64,000 bases of DNA. It comes from Lycocorax pyrrhopterus obiensis. Its lineage: Eukaryota; Chordata; Aves; Passeriformes; Paradisaeidae. The translations under genes and the position numbers were made by a program. Numbering within the stretch: position 1 is the first letter of the stretch; each line of letters begins with the position of its first letter. A model generated the notes under the pieces. The model searched no databases. It was not told the DNA's origin and saw only the letters and a program-made list of their open reading frames with translations. Below are positions 50,301-62,300 of the stretch, piece by piece. The stretch spans positions 14,081,329 to 14,145,328 of the forward strand of contig JACSVZ010000011.1 of the NCBI GenBank assembly GCA_014706295.1. Reading direction: 5' to 3'.

Positions 50301-53300
50301 AATGCAACCGTGCAGCTACAGAGGGATGGTAAAACCATGTCAGGGCCAGTAATAAATGAACCAGGGGACACAGGTCCTCTGCACTCTGAGGGGTCACCAA
50401 CAGCCAAGAGAAACAAAGGAGGTGGCACTGAGGCATTCCAGAAGAAAAGGCACCTGCATGCAAATACTGACAAGAAACATAGAGGTGACAAGAGAGACAC
50501 ACAGGGCAACACAGACAGGTCCAGCAGCTGGAAATATCTGTGGGCTTTTAACTGAAAAGAAGTAAAGTGGGGATTATTCTGGACATTCTCTTCAGCTACA
50601 GTGACGGACAGCCCAACTTCCTCCCTGGATTATTTTGTGGTTTAAGCAAGAGCATTATACAAGAGCATTTCCTTGCAGCTCAAGCTTTAGGAGCAGAGCA
50701 GTGGAGGGATATCTCAGGGACGTGTCCCTCTGGACATCTTCACTGGGATCCTAACTTCCCCAGGAGGCAGTGTTAGGTGCCTTGAAGAGGAGGGTGTTGT
50801 GTCCCTCGGCCAGGGGGGAGAGGAAAGGTGGAGATAGCCATTAAAAACCAACTTGGATGCTGAACATATCCCTCAAAGGTTGTATTCTAAGCCTCAGAGC
50901 CAACAAAGGAGCTGAGAAGGGGAGAGAGCCTGGCACCGAGGTGGGCAGGAACCCGCTGGCCATGATTCCAAGCCAAGGAGCTGTGCCGGGAGAAGCGTGC
51001 AGTACCTGCAGCCCCCAATCGATCTCCTCCACGTCCAGTTGGTAGCTGGGGACCGAAGCTGCCCCAGCCAGCACCACCTCGTAGGTGGGGCCCCCCTCCA
51101 CGTGGCACAGCGCTGTGACACGGGCGACGATGTTGGCGTGGCCAAAGAAGCTGAAGGTGACCAACTCGCTCTGGCCTGGTGGCAGCACACCCCACAGCGG
51201 CAGGACATCGAAAACCTGGAGGGACGGGAGGAGAGATCGAGGTGCTGAGTGTGGAAATGCATGCAGAAGAGCAGCTGTGGCTTGGAGTAAAGTACAGTCA
51301 TCTCTGGAGGGGCCTACTCCCCAAACACAGCCAGAATCATCCTAATCTCATCCTATGTCCATGCCACTGACCAGTGGAGGGACCATGGGGAAAATCTCCC
51401 GTCATCACTTATCAGTGAGTATACACTACATTAAAGCAAACTGGAACGTCTCCTAGCAGCAAGAAATTCTCTCTGCTGTAGAACTTGCCTTTAGAAACAC
51501 TTCTCACTGCCTTCAGAAAAACAGGAGACTCGGAGGTGGGAGCCCTTGGAGCTGGGGGAAGATCTCCAGCCCAGCTCATCTGACTTCTGAGGCTTTTCCC
51601 TCTCTCTCTGATCTACATGCTGCTCTCTCAAGCTGCTACAGCAAAGGTTCCTACAAAAATTTCCTGTCAACCACCTGATGAAGTAAATGGGAGCAATGCC
51701 CTCCACAGGTGCTGCACAGGGAGCATCCTGGGGCAGCCCTACAAAATGTCCCACATGGCCTCTCCAGTGACCAGTTGCTTCAGCATCTGCATCACAGCAG
51801 AGATTTGTGATGGGCTTGGAAGGATGCGAGGCCCCTCTGTGGGCAGTGCTGAGGGCCACCATTGGGAGTGGGGGCTACAGAACCTCTATCCACATTGGAA
51901 ACGTGGAAGTGAGACAGATTCCCACTTACCTCCTCCATTCCCAAGTTGAGGTGCCCCACCGCTGTGAATTGACTCAATCCCCTCATCCTCACTGGCCTCC
52001 GAGGCTCCACAGCAGTGGATGACAGCTCCTGGAAAACAAGCACCATGGGCTGCAGTGAGCGGCTGGCTGGTCTGAGCAAGATCACTCTGCTGCAGGCTCC
52101 ACCACCTCACCACACCAGGAGCAGCTGAGAAGGGCCCTGGGCACAAATCAAGTGTGAAAATGTCCATGCCATCAGTCAAATGTGGGTCCAAGCCCACCTA
52201 CAGATGAGACCTGGGCTCCATCTGCACTTCCTACATCAAACTTGCACGAGGGAACTGGGTGCCCCCAGCACTGAGGCAGGGAGGTTGGAACTACACAATC
52301 TCTGAAGGTCCCTTCCAAGCCAAACCGTTCCAGGATTGTAGGATGGCCACTTGAATTTCCCTGGTTTACTCGTGTATACATGGCAACAACCAGAAGTAAA
52401 GACAATTTTATGCTTCTATCTGAAAACATTCAGCCACACTACTGGTTGCACCTATAGGGCTTTGTTTCTCCTGATTCAGAAAAAAATGTGCAGAGTTAAA
52501 ACAACTGGTGTTGTGTGTGAGCAGGTACAACCCCTCTCCTTAAACTTAATGCCAACACTGGGACTTTGAGAAACTCCTCTGCTTCCTTACATCTTTTTCT
52601 TTGTTGCCCCATGAGCAGCCTCTGTTCCACATAATGCAGAACAAGGGGCCACTTCCCACTCCAAAGTGCTGATGTTCACCAGGCAAGCTGGCAGACCAAA
52701 GGCCTTTTTCCTTGCTCAGAGGAAGAGACAGTCACTTTGCAAGTCTTTCTTTATAAAAGACAGCTCTGGGGCTGTCACTGCAATACCAGCTTTTGGGTGA
52801 AGGCAGAGATGGGAGCACTCGAGCTGGCTTGGGAAGGGGGTACATGGAGATCAGGACTCCTCATGGCTTGACACACGAAGGAAGCTGGAAGCCTTCTCAT
52901 CATGATGCAGATAAAGACCTCATTTTACATTGTAAAGAAAATAAGCCAAAAAAAATCCCAAATTCAGCATAGGTTTGTAGGATCTGAGTGGGCTTCTCCG
53001 AGCAAAACTCTCCTATTTCTCCCTCTCCAGACATCCCATGTCCAGCCACTGGCCCTGCTGCCCAGCCCACTCTCAGGGCACAGGACAGAAGGGCAGCAAA
53101 AAAGGGAGGTCAGCACAAGCATGGCTTTTGGTGGCAAGCTGGGGAGGCAATGCAAGTGGTAAGTGCACAAGAAAATCTACCTCTGCTTCCAGGGAGTCTT
53201 CTGCATCTGCTGGCTGCTGGACAGGATCCTCCTGGGCAGGATCCTGCATTGCTTCCGGGGCTTTGGTTGGCTCCTCCACACCTTCAGACTTGGAGTGTTT

Positions 53301-56300
53301 CCTTGGAAACACTCGCTCCTTCTTTGATGACTGGAGTTTGAATTTAGGTGGTGAAGGGGTGAACCTGGAAAATAACATAACTATGATCATGGACCTGTAG
53401 TGGGAGAGAGAGATGCCTGCAAGAGCAGCTCCTCATCGGGATGCAGCCCCTGGCTGGGTGCTGGTGTGGTGAGCTCAGTAACAGCCACTACCAAACCAGG
53501 CTGGAGCAGGTCCATGCTCAGCACAGCCCAGGGATGATGCTGGGGTTGCAGCGGTGCAGGCAGCTGGTAACTGCTTGCAAAGTACCAAGACGACACCAGG
53601 AAGAAGAGCTTTAAGCAGAGGGCAAAGGTGTACATACCTTATGGTGTTCACCTGGCTGTCTGTCTGGAATGACCAGTGGTACTGGGCAGGAACTGGGCTG
53701 CAGTTGGTCATCTCCACATACAGCACTTGTTTAGTGTCACTCATGATGCAGCCAAAGTCCAGGGCCTTGGTCTGGAGATGGAGATTCGGGAAGTAGACTT
53801 CTCCCCGAACAGCGATGTGCTCCTCATGAGGATGCTCCATGAAGCACACCCTGAGAGCCCTCTCTGCTACCCGGCTGTTCAAATCGTTCTCATAAGCTGG
53901 GTTAAATTGGATGCAGAGATGAAGTTCCTCCCCTACATCCAGCGTCATGGGCTGCAAGGAGATGAAGAGCTTTAATCACCTTTGTGATCAAGTCCCAGTC
54001 TGACAGCAGGAAACAGTAAACGTTCAAAGTGTGACCCCAGCGTGGGCTTCTCAGTTCACCCTCATTTCTTTACAGCGAGGGTCTGACTGCAGGCACCACG
54101 CTCTGGTCCGAGATTCTCTCAGGCTCACGTTTCTGTGCTCAGCAGCAATACAAGGGGATGGCTGCTGGAGAGCTGGGATGCTTTCCAGGAGACACCTTTA
54201 CTGCATGGCTTGCCCTGACCTGCTTTCCTGCTCCCTTCTCCTCATGTCTTAGAGCCAGCATGGATGTTACCAATTCAGGTAAGATTTTGATTCCTTCAGC
54301 AGCTCTGCTGATGCAGCTCAGGCCAATCCACTGCTGACACTACAGAATAAACTTCTCGACTCGAGGACCTCCCAAGAGAAATGCACCACCACATCCCTCC
54401 TCTTCAAACCCCACTGAATGAGCCCACAGATGCTCACCTTGGAATCTGCAGGGAGGGGCTGCTGGTTCACATCACAGATTAGGAACGGCTGCTCCAAGTC
54501 CAGCACAATGCTGAGTGGAAGGGAGCAGGTGTTTTTTAAAGACAGAGGCTTGTACTGCAGCATCAGGACATCACTGGGTTTCTACAGAAACAGGAGACAA
54601 GGGAAAACAACCTCAAGTAGCCATAGACCTCCTTCCTCTTCTGATGCATTTCACATTTTTCAACCCCAGAAGTGCATACATCTCTATTTATTTCCAGCCA
54701 ATTTAACAGTTACACCTTTAAAGGCCAGGATGCAATCCAGAGACTTACCTTCTCCACACGGAAAGCGATTGCTCTGGAAGACATTTGCACAACAGGGCAA
54801 ATGAACTTGCAGGTGACATTCACTTGCATTATCTTTTTCTTTGCTTTCTCTTTCCCCACCAAAGCGTGACACAGCAGCCGCTCCTTCACCTCCTGCATGC
54901 AAGAGTCACTTGTCACCCAGTGGGTGCTGGCAGGCCAAACACCCCACACTGGCTTGCCACCCACCCATGGGCCCTATTGCTGTCACTTATTAGGAGTGAC
55001 TGTAATTAGTCTCTGCTCCCCTCAATAGCCTTCTTTTCTTTCTGTGCTGCTGCCTATTTAGTCTAAATATCTGTGCCCAGGGGTCCTGGAGCCAGGGAGT
55101 CCACAGCAGGGTTAGCTGGCATTTTCTCTGCAGAGTTGCATTTCCCCTGGGAAGAAAGGCACAGAGAGAACACCCCAAGACTCTGTTAAAGTCTCCCCCT
55201 CTGAGCTGCTCTCCAAGGGTGCTGCAAAACCTGGCTGCCCTTGGGACACCAGGGCTGGCTGAGAGACTGGGGCGAGTGGTTATGGAAATATTGACAAAAG
55301 TCAGGTTGTCAATTGTAATAATCCCTGGGAACAGTTTCCCATGTGGATGGACATCACACTGATCATTAGAGCTGGCACACTGTGTTTTCCCCCTCGAGGA
55401 CTCAGAGCTAGACCACCCCTCTGTCCACATTTGTCTTCAGAGGAAAAGGAAAGCTGCTCTCAGACACTCCTGCCATTCACAGGGCTTTTGTTTTACTCCT
55501 TGCTTCCCTTGGAAAAACCACTTGACACTAGTTTAATTTACTTCCTGCCTGGGCTTCTAGTCTAAGTGTAACTTATTTTCTCTGCTCTTCCTTTCTGCCT
55601 CAGCACACAACACTGGTAACCTCCTGTTTGCTCCGAAGGAGCAATATTTCCATCAGCCTGTATTTTGGGATCAGCACTGGGTTTTGGTAGCTATGGAAAC
55701 ACAAAAAAGCCTTAGCAACTGATGGTGGCCAGCAAGGAAAGCAACTGGTGCTGCCATGGAAACTTGTGGCCTTAAAACAGTTTCTTGAAGTCACTTGCTC
55801 CTTTTCCCAGGCAAACGTCAAGGGGCTGCAGAAGAAGCCCCAGTGGAGGGGATCTGATAGGGAAGGCTCAGCCCTTGGCAGGGGCCTCACCTGGGCAGTG
55901 CTGGAGCAGCCTTCCAGCACCATCTCCACAGTCTGGCCTGGCCTCAGGTCCATCTGCAGCGGTCGCAGCTTAAACACGGGGCTGCCAGCTCTGGGGGTCT
56001 GGGGAGCATTTTTACTCTTGGTGCCACTGAGGGCAGGGGAACGAGTACTCTGCTGAAAGATGGAGAAACCTTCTGTGGTCCAGTACAGCCGATGGATGCG
56101 TCGTCCTTTGTTTGTCACTTTGAACTGGTAACGGCAGGGAGTGAAGCTAGAAGAGAAGCAGAGATGGAAAATGTCACGGGAGCTGCTATTTCTCTGTGGT
56201 CACTCAGCTTCAGCACCCTGATGGCATTCCCTGACTGCACACTCTGCAATAAAACCTCCACCCAAAAGGCTGCCTAAGCTCAAAGCTTCAGCCACAGCCA

Positions 56301-59300
56301 CAGCCAGGTCTTCCAGCTTTTCCATTTCTGTGGCTTTCCAGGATGTCTAGCGACTCTCAGATGACGTATTTCTAAAGGAATTCCTGTGGCTTCAGGGAAA
56401 CAGACCTGGAACCTTGAGTATTGAAGAAGATCTAGCCTGAAAGACTGTGGAAAAATTGTTCCTTGCTGAATCCATAGGAGAAGTGGAAGCTGAGAGTCTC
56501 CTACCTGAAGTGAGGCTTAAAGTTGAGTGCTGGAGCGAAAGGTTTGTCGGTGACAATTGTGGTGCCGGTGCCCACAGCCTGGACAGGGATGGTGTCCATG
56601 TGGCTGTTCTCAATGAACACCTTCACCTTGTCCTGGCATTTCTCTGTATCATCCAGGTTTGCTATGACAATCACAGACACCTCAGACTTAGGGGGGACCA
56701 CTCCTTTACTGGGTTCAATCCTCCAGCGTGAGCGTTTGCCAGCCTGTAGACAAGCCAAACACAAACTTAGGATGGAAACCATGGACCCTGCTCTGCTGTG
56801 AGGTGCAGGAAACAGGAGGACTTAAGAGAGGATAAAAATCATAAAGGCTTTATTTCCCTAAATCTAAGCTACAGAGTCTGGCAACAGCAACTCTCCAAGA
56901 GTTTATACAACCTGTATTTTACCTTCCTTTAACAGACTCACATCATTAGTCCAGTTTTGCTCAACGCAAGGGATGCTCCTCCTCAGGAGAAGGTTATTCC
57001 CCCTTCAGTCTCTCTTTGGAGTGCTTGCCAAGGGAAGCTATTTACTCTCTCCTGGCTTCCTGACAGTGGAGCTGGATCTGCACAAAGGCTCAAGGCCAGA
57101 GGAAGCCAGGACTGCTCAAATCCCACCTCAGGAGCCACACAGCTGGAGGACACTGCTGAGAGCCTGAAGAATGACTCTGCAAAGCCAGCTGAGCTAAACC
57201 CCAACACCAAAGTCTCCTCTCCCAAGGGGCCATCAGTGCTTCTCAACATCCCCTAAAGGACCGAAGCCCTCGCTTCCCACTGATCATCAGCTGCAGAGAG
57301 GTGCCCCAGTGCCCTCTGCTTTGGAAAAGTCAGCTCTAAATGGTTATAGCAGGGCAGGAAAGCAGGAAGCAGAAAAAAACCTGCAAGACGTGCCCTGTGG
57401 GCATGGCATGGCCTTCCTAAGTGTTCTCGTCCTCTGGTTTCTCATGGGCCTCCCTCTACAGACGGGGCAAGGGAGCTGGAAATGCCCCGGGGAGGGAGCA
57501 GAGGCCTTACACCAGCACAGCTGGACCGACACAGCTCTGCAGGTCGGGGCCTGCTACGAGCACGTCAAACCCATCCTTTACATGCCAGGCCCACCCAGCC
57601 AAGGTGCACTGCTCCCTGCAGAGGTGGAGAGCAGAATTTCTTTGTGGAGTCAGGGAAAGCTGCCCTGGCAATGCCCCACTTTGGGGTTATGTTTATGCCC
57701 CAAACAGCTGGAAAAGCAGCAAGAGGAAAATTCACCCCACTCCTCCTTGGCCCAGGAGGCTGAGCCTGGACTCTCACAGAATGCCTGATGATTAAAACAC
57801 AAACAAGTCCACAGTGTCAGGGCTGGCTTTAACCAGCTCCAGAAGTTCAACCCACCCAACATGGAAACATCTTTTCAATGCTGTTTTCAAGCCTCTCCCA
57901 GATCCCCCCTCCAGCAGGGAGCACACCCCCCTCGGCCCCAAGCCACGTACCCTTCCCGGCTGCACCAGCCCTGCTCCTCCTGCCAGAGGAGCAGCTCCAG
58001 CTCCGGCCCTGCAGCTCGTCCCCGGTGTGGCCTCCACGAAATAAACAGCCCTTCTCTGCAGGAGGTCTCCAGAGATATTCTGCAATGCTGCAGAGCCCAC
58101 AGGCTCTGGGGCTGCACAACCCTCACAGGCGGATTTGTGTGCAGCGGCCCTACTGCTTTGACCCACAGGAATTGTGATACTTGCCTCCCCACGAGCACTT
58201 GGAGAGCAGATCTCACACTCTGGCTTCTGCCTTTAACAGAAGTTTGGCACATGCATTTCCACCAAGTTTGGAAATGCAGATGGAATGGGGAACCCCCAGG
58301 GAAATCCATGCCCTCTCAGGAGCAAAGGGCCACAGGCTTCTCTTGATCTCAGAGCTCCAAAAACATGACTTGCACAGCTAAATATCGTCCACAAAATAAA
58401 GAGAGAACTTGCAAACCTGATCCAGACTAATTTCTGCTCCAACTTCTCTGCAAACTATTTCACTGAGGCGTGCCTGAGATCCCGGCTCCTCTTGCTGCAC
58501 TAGGATGCAATATCTTGCTTCCACTTACACAGAACAATAGAAAAACATTGCATACAAAAAAACAAGGGCTGCTACTAACCAGCCATTTTCACTGGAAAAC
58601 AGCCCCGCAGACACTTACCATCTCTGCCCAGAAGGGTGCAGGAATGTCACTCTGATTGGAGAGCTGGAGAGATTTGTATCTATCTTGTAAGACTGGGATA
58701 GTGCCAAAGTTTATCTTCCTCGGATATACATAGACAACTGGTCCCTGTCCAGTGCACTCTAAATGGATTTCCTGTTCCAGGAAGAAGGTAGGAAAGATTA
58801 AAAAAAAAAAAAAAAAAAAAAAGACTAAACGAGGAGAATTTTAAAAGCTTAGACAGCTCTAAGAGTACTCCTAGACTGGGGATAATTATGGCTGTTTGAA
58901 GTTTTCTGTGACCTAGACTGAAACAGAAGGCCTGGAGCAAGTGTGGCATCTGCAGCGATCCCATCTGAAAGCCACAAGGTCCCATTGTCAGGCAACAAAG
59001 AAATGCTGTTTGCCATGCTTGCTTCTTCACACCTCCTCCACACTGCTATTTCCTCTACCTCCTGCCTGCTTCATTCACTGCTCCATCTTGCCCCAAACCA
59101 CCTTCCCAACTTTTGCTGCTGCACAGCCATCCTTGAACACTAAGTTCTTTAACATTCACAAAGCTACACTGGTGAAACCAGCACAAGTCAGAAGCAAAGG
59201 AGGCTCTTTAGAGTAGACATGAGGCAAGTTAGCTGCTTTCAATTTGTGCTTGTGTGTATTCTTCATATATATGAGTAAAGGACATTACTTAGTAATTGCA

Positions 59301-62300
59301 TCATTCAAGCAGTATTTTTTTCCTAAAAAAAAAAAAAAAAGTCTGAACTGACTTAAAAACAGTCTGAAACCCAAAAGGGTTGTTCTTGCAGAGCTGGTGC
59401 AGACAGTGGGACAAGGAACATGGATCCCTTTGCTAAACTACCTGCTCACACCCGTGGAAACCAGGAGAATTTATTCAGTCTTGCTGGATTTCACTGGTCC
59501 CAAACACCCCAACTCTTACACAAGACTTGAATGCATCAAACTCACAACACCAGTAAGGTTCACTGGAGGGCTTGGAGTATGATTTAACTACAGAAGAAAC
59601 CAGCCTCCATGATGTAAAACCTTTAGTGATGTCTGACTTGAGGGAATGCCATTGGCAGCTGCCAGAATTACCTTCAGTCAGAAGGAGCAGCATCCAGAAA
59701 TGCACATCCCTTTGGGAGATGATTGTGTGCAAAGAAGAGTCAAAAAGTATGTACCATGGCTGGTACCTCAAGAATAAGGAACTAAAACCCTGCATGATGA
59801 TGGATCTTTTATCCCTCTGGGAGAAGGGAGGGCCAGGGGGCTGCAGCCTGGCTGATGCTGCCCAAGGCTCCCTGCAAGGAGAAGCTGGAGGGAGGAGCTG
59901 TGCCTCACCAGCTGGCTTTGCTTCCAGGTGACAGCAGGGCAGAAGCAGCAAAGACAGGGCAGGGCCCTTTGGGGACGAGCAGAATAGCACCTGGAGGATG
60001 CCTGGCCCGGCTTCAGTTAGTGTGTGACAACGGGATATATCCTCACTGAGGAAAAGGCTTATTAAAAAAAAACAAAACCCAAACCCTTCCTCTACTGTAT
60101 TCTTAAAAGAGACAAGAAAAGCCCTGTTCACCAGCATTACAGGCAATGTGACACACAGGAACAGGAATAAAAGCAGGTGGCAACGTTGCCCTCAGTGTTA
60201 TTGCTACATACACACTCCCGCATCCTGCAGCCCCACTGGCTTTGGTGGGGTGGTAATGTCACAAATCTGACTATTTAGGGATGAAGAGCATCCATGCCTG
60301 GCAGACAGGGCCTACATTTTGTAGTCACTGTTGCTGTTATGACATATGCCTGAATCCTCTTTTAGGAGGCTTTAGTTCAGGAATTGTTTGCCTCATCCAT
60401 TTCCAAACTTGGTGGAAAAAACAAGCAAAGTCTGTCCTCCAGATGCAAGTTGTGTGGACATATATCTTTGGCTGGGCTTTTGCTGAAGAGATACGATGGA
60501 TATTTCTCAGATCTGAGGGACCTAACTTTCAGAAGAGCCTCAATCCAGCTCTGCACAAAACATCCCTTCAATGTGGTCTTGTACCCAGTGCTTGCTTTAG
60601 CAGGGTTCAGGGACGTCCCTGTGTGCTCCTGAACAGTTCTGCTGAAGCAGCACTTGTGTTCATCTGATAACATGGTAGAGTGTGGGACCCAGGGACGTGT
60701 CTGGGTTTCAGACTGGGGTTGTTATCCCATCTCCCAGATTTGTGACTTTATGCTGGGTTGGGCAGTGAGATTGCCACCTGTGAGGATTCCATCCTTTCTC
60801 TTTTCTAGGCATAAGCTGCTGCTTGTGCCACCAATCCCTTCTGTCCTTGTCCACACCAGCCACGTGTCACAAGTTCCTGGGAGAATCCCTGTTCGCTTTA
60901 CGCCCCACTGGGATGAGCTGCTCAAAGGCACTCATCTCCCCTCGCTCTCACCAGCGGGGATCCTTCGCTCCCAAACACGGCCACTTCAGCAGTGACGCTG
61001 CACTCTCCCAGCAACTGGGCCTCGAGTGCAAGTGGGATCTCCACCGAGCTGTGAGCCTCGATGATCCCAGATGGCACAGAGCTGGAGTACCATGCAGCAG
61101 CCTTCTCCTTGTGTTCCTAGAAGGGAGAGAATCAAAAGCAACTTCAGTACTGAGGAAACTTTAAACTCCTTAATGTCTACCACAAGAGCAACTCACACAC
61201 ACTCATAAAAATCCTCAGGAGAAAGCAAAAAGGCAGAAAAACAAGACACAAGGTGTAGGTGCTGAGCATCCCCAGGGGGTCCAAAAGTTGCTGCACCCAC
61301 AGACACTCACTCTTGTGCTGGTAGCCTCCTTAGATCAGAGTTTCACAACCCTCTAAGCTCTCCCACTTGAAAACAAGTCAAAGACTAGAATATAAACATC
61401 TTCCTCAAGACATTAAACTGCTTCCTAACATTTGTATTCACATAGGTTCCTGTTCTCACCAAACCTTTAGGTTTGAATAGATACCAGCAAGGTCTTATCC
61501 AAACCCTTTTATTCCCCTGATAACCCCCCTCAATAACATTTGAGGGGAGGAGGTGGATGCAAGGCCAAACCTGAGGAAGGACCCCATAGCAGCCAGGAAA
61601 GTCACTGTCATTCAGAAGGGTCAGCTTCTCGTTGTAGGGGACCTTTAGACAGCACCGCCCAAACGTCACGACGGGGTTGAGCACTTGCAGTGGAGGAACA
61701 ATGCATCTGGGCAAAGAGATGACCCCAAGGAAATTAGAGATACTGAGAGCATTGAGAACTTTTGCCCTGGAAGAGCTTGGAATGGAGCATAAGACATTTG
61801 CCAAATGGAATAGAGATTTAATACTCCTACAGCGATAAATCACCTTTAACTTCTTTTCACTCAAACACCTCTTGTCAAGGAGGGGCAAACCCTGAGGCTC
61901 CGCACTGCGGAGGCTTTCAAATGCCCAGGCAGAGCACGTGCCCTGTTCCAGAGCTGTCTCAGCAGCTTTGCCCCTTCTTGGCCCAAGGACACTTGCAAGG
62001 ACTCCTCCAATAGTTCCAGTGAGCCATGAGCTCTGGGGGAGCCTTGCCAACAAAGACCAGTGCCCACCAATGCTCAAGGAACACAAGACTCCAGTGTCTC
62101 AGTAAAATGACTCCCTCTTCTCCTACAGAGCTGTTGTCCTGCCTGAAAACTGAGCCATCTCTTCCAGCAGTGGAGGGCACAAGCCCTACAGAGTGGGTGA
62201 TCAACTTCTTCCAATCCCTACAGCTCCCTTGGTTCTTCACCCCACAGGTCTCTACACTGACTGTCCCCATTTGCGCTTGCTTGACAAAACTGCAGCCCAG

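Noticed and set aside
57309..58346. Long plus-strand open frames near HYDIN-like intron 5.
   Set aside because: No recognisable domain and no support from neighbouring splice sites; GC-rich intron with chance open frames.
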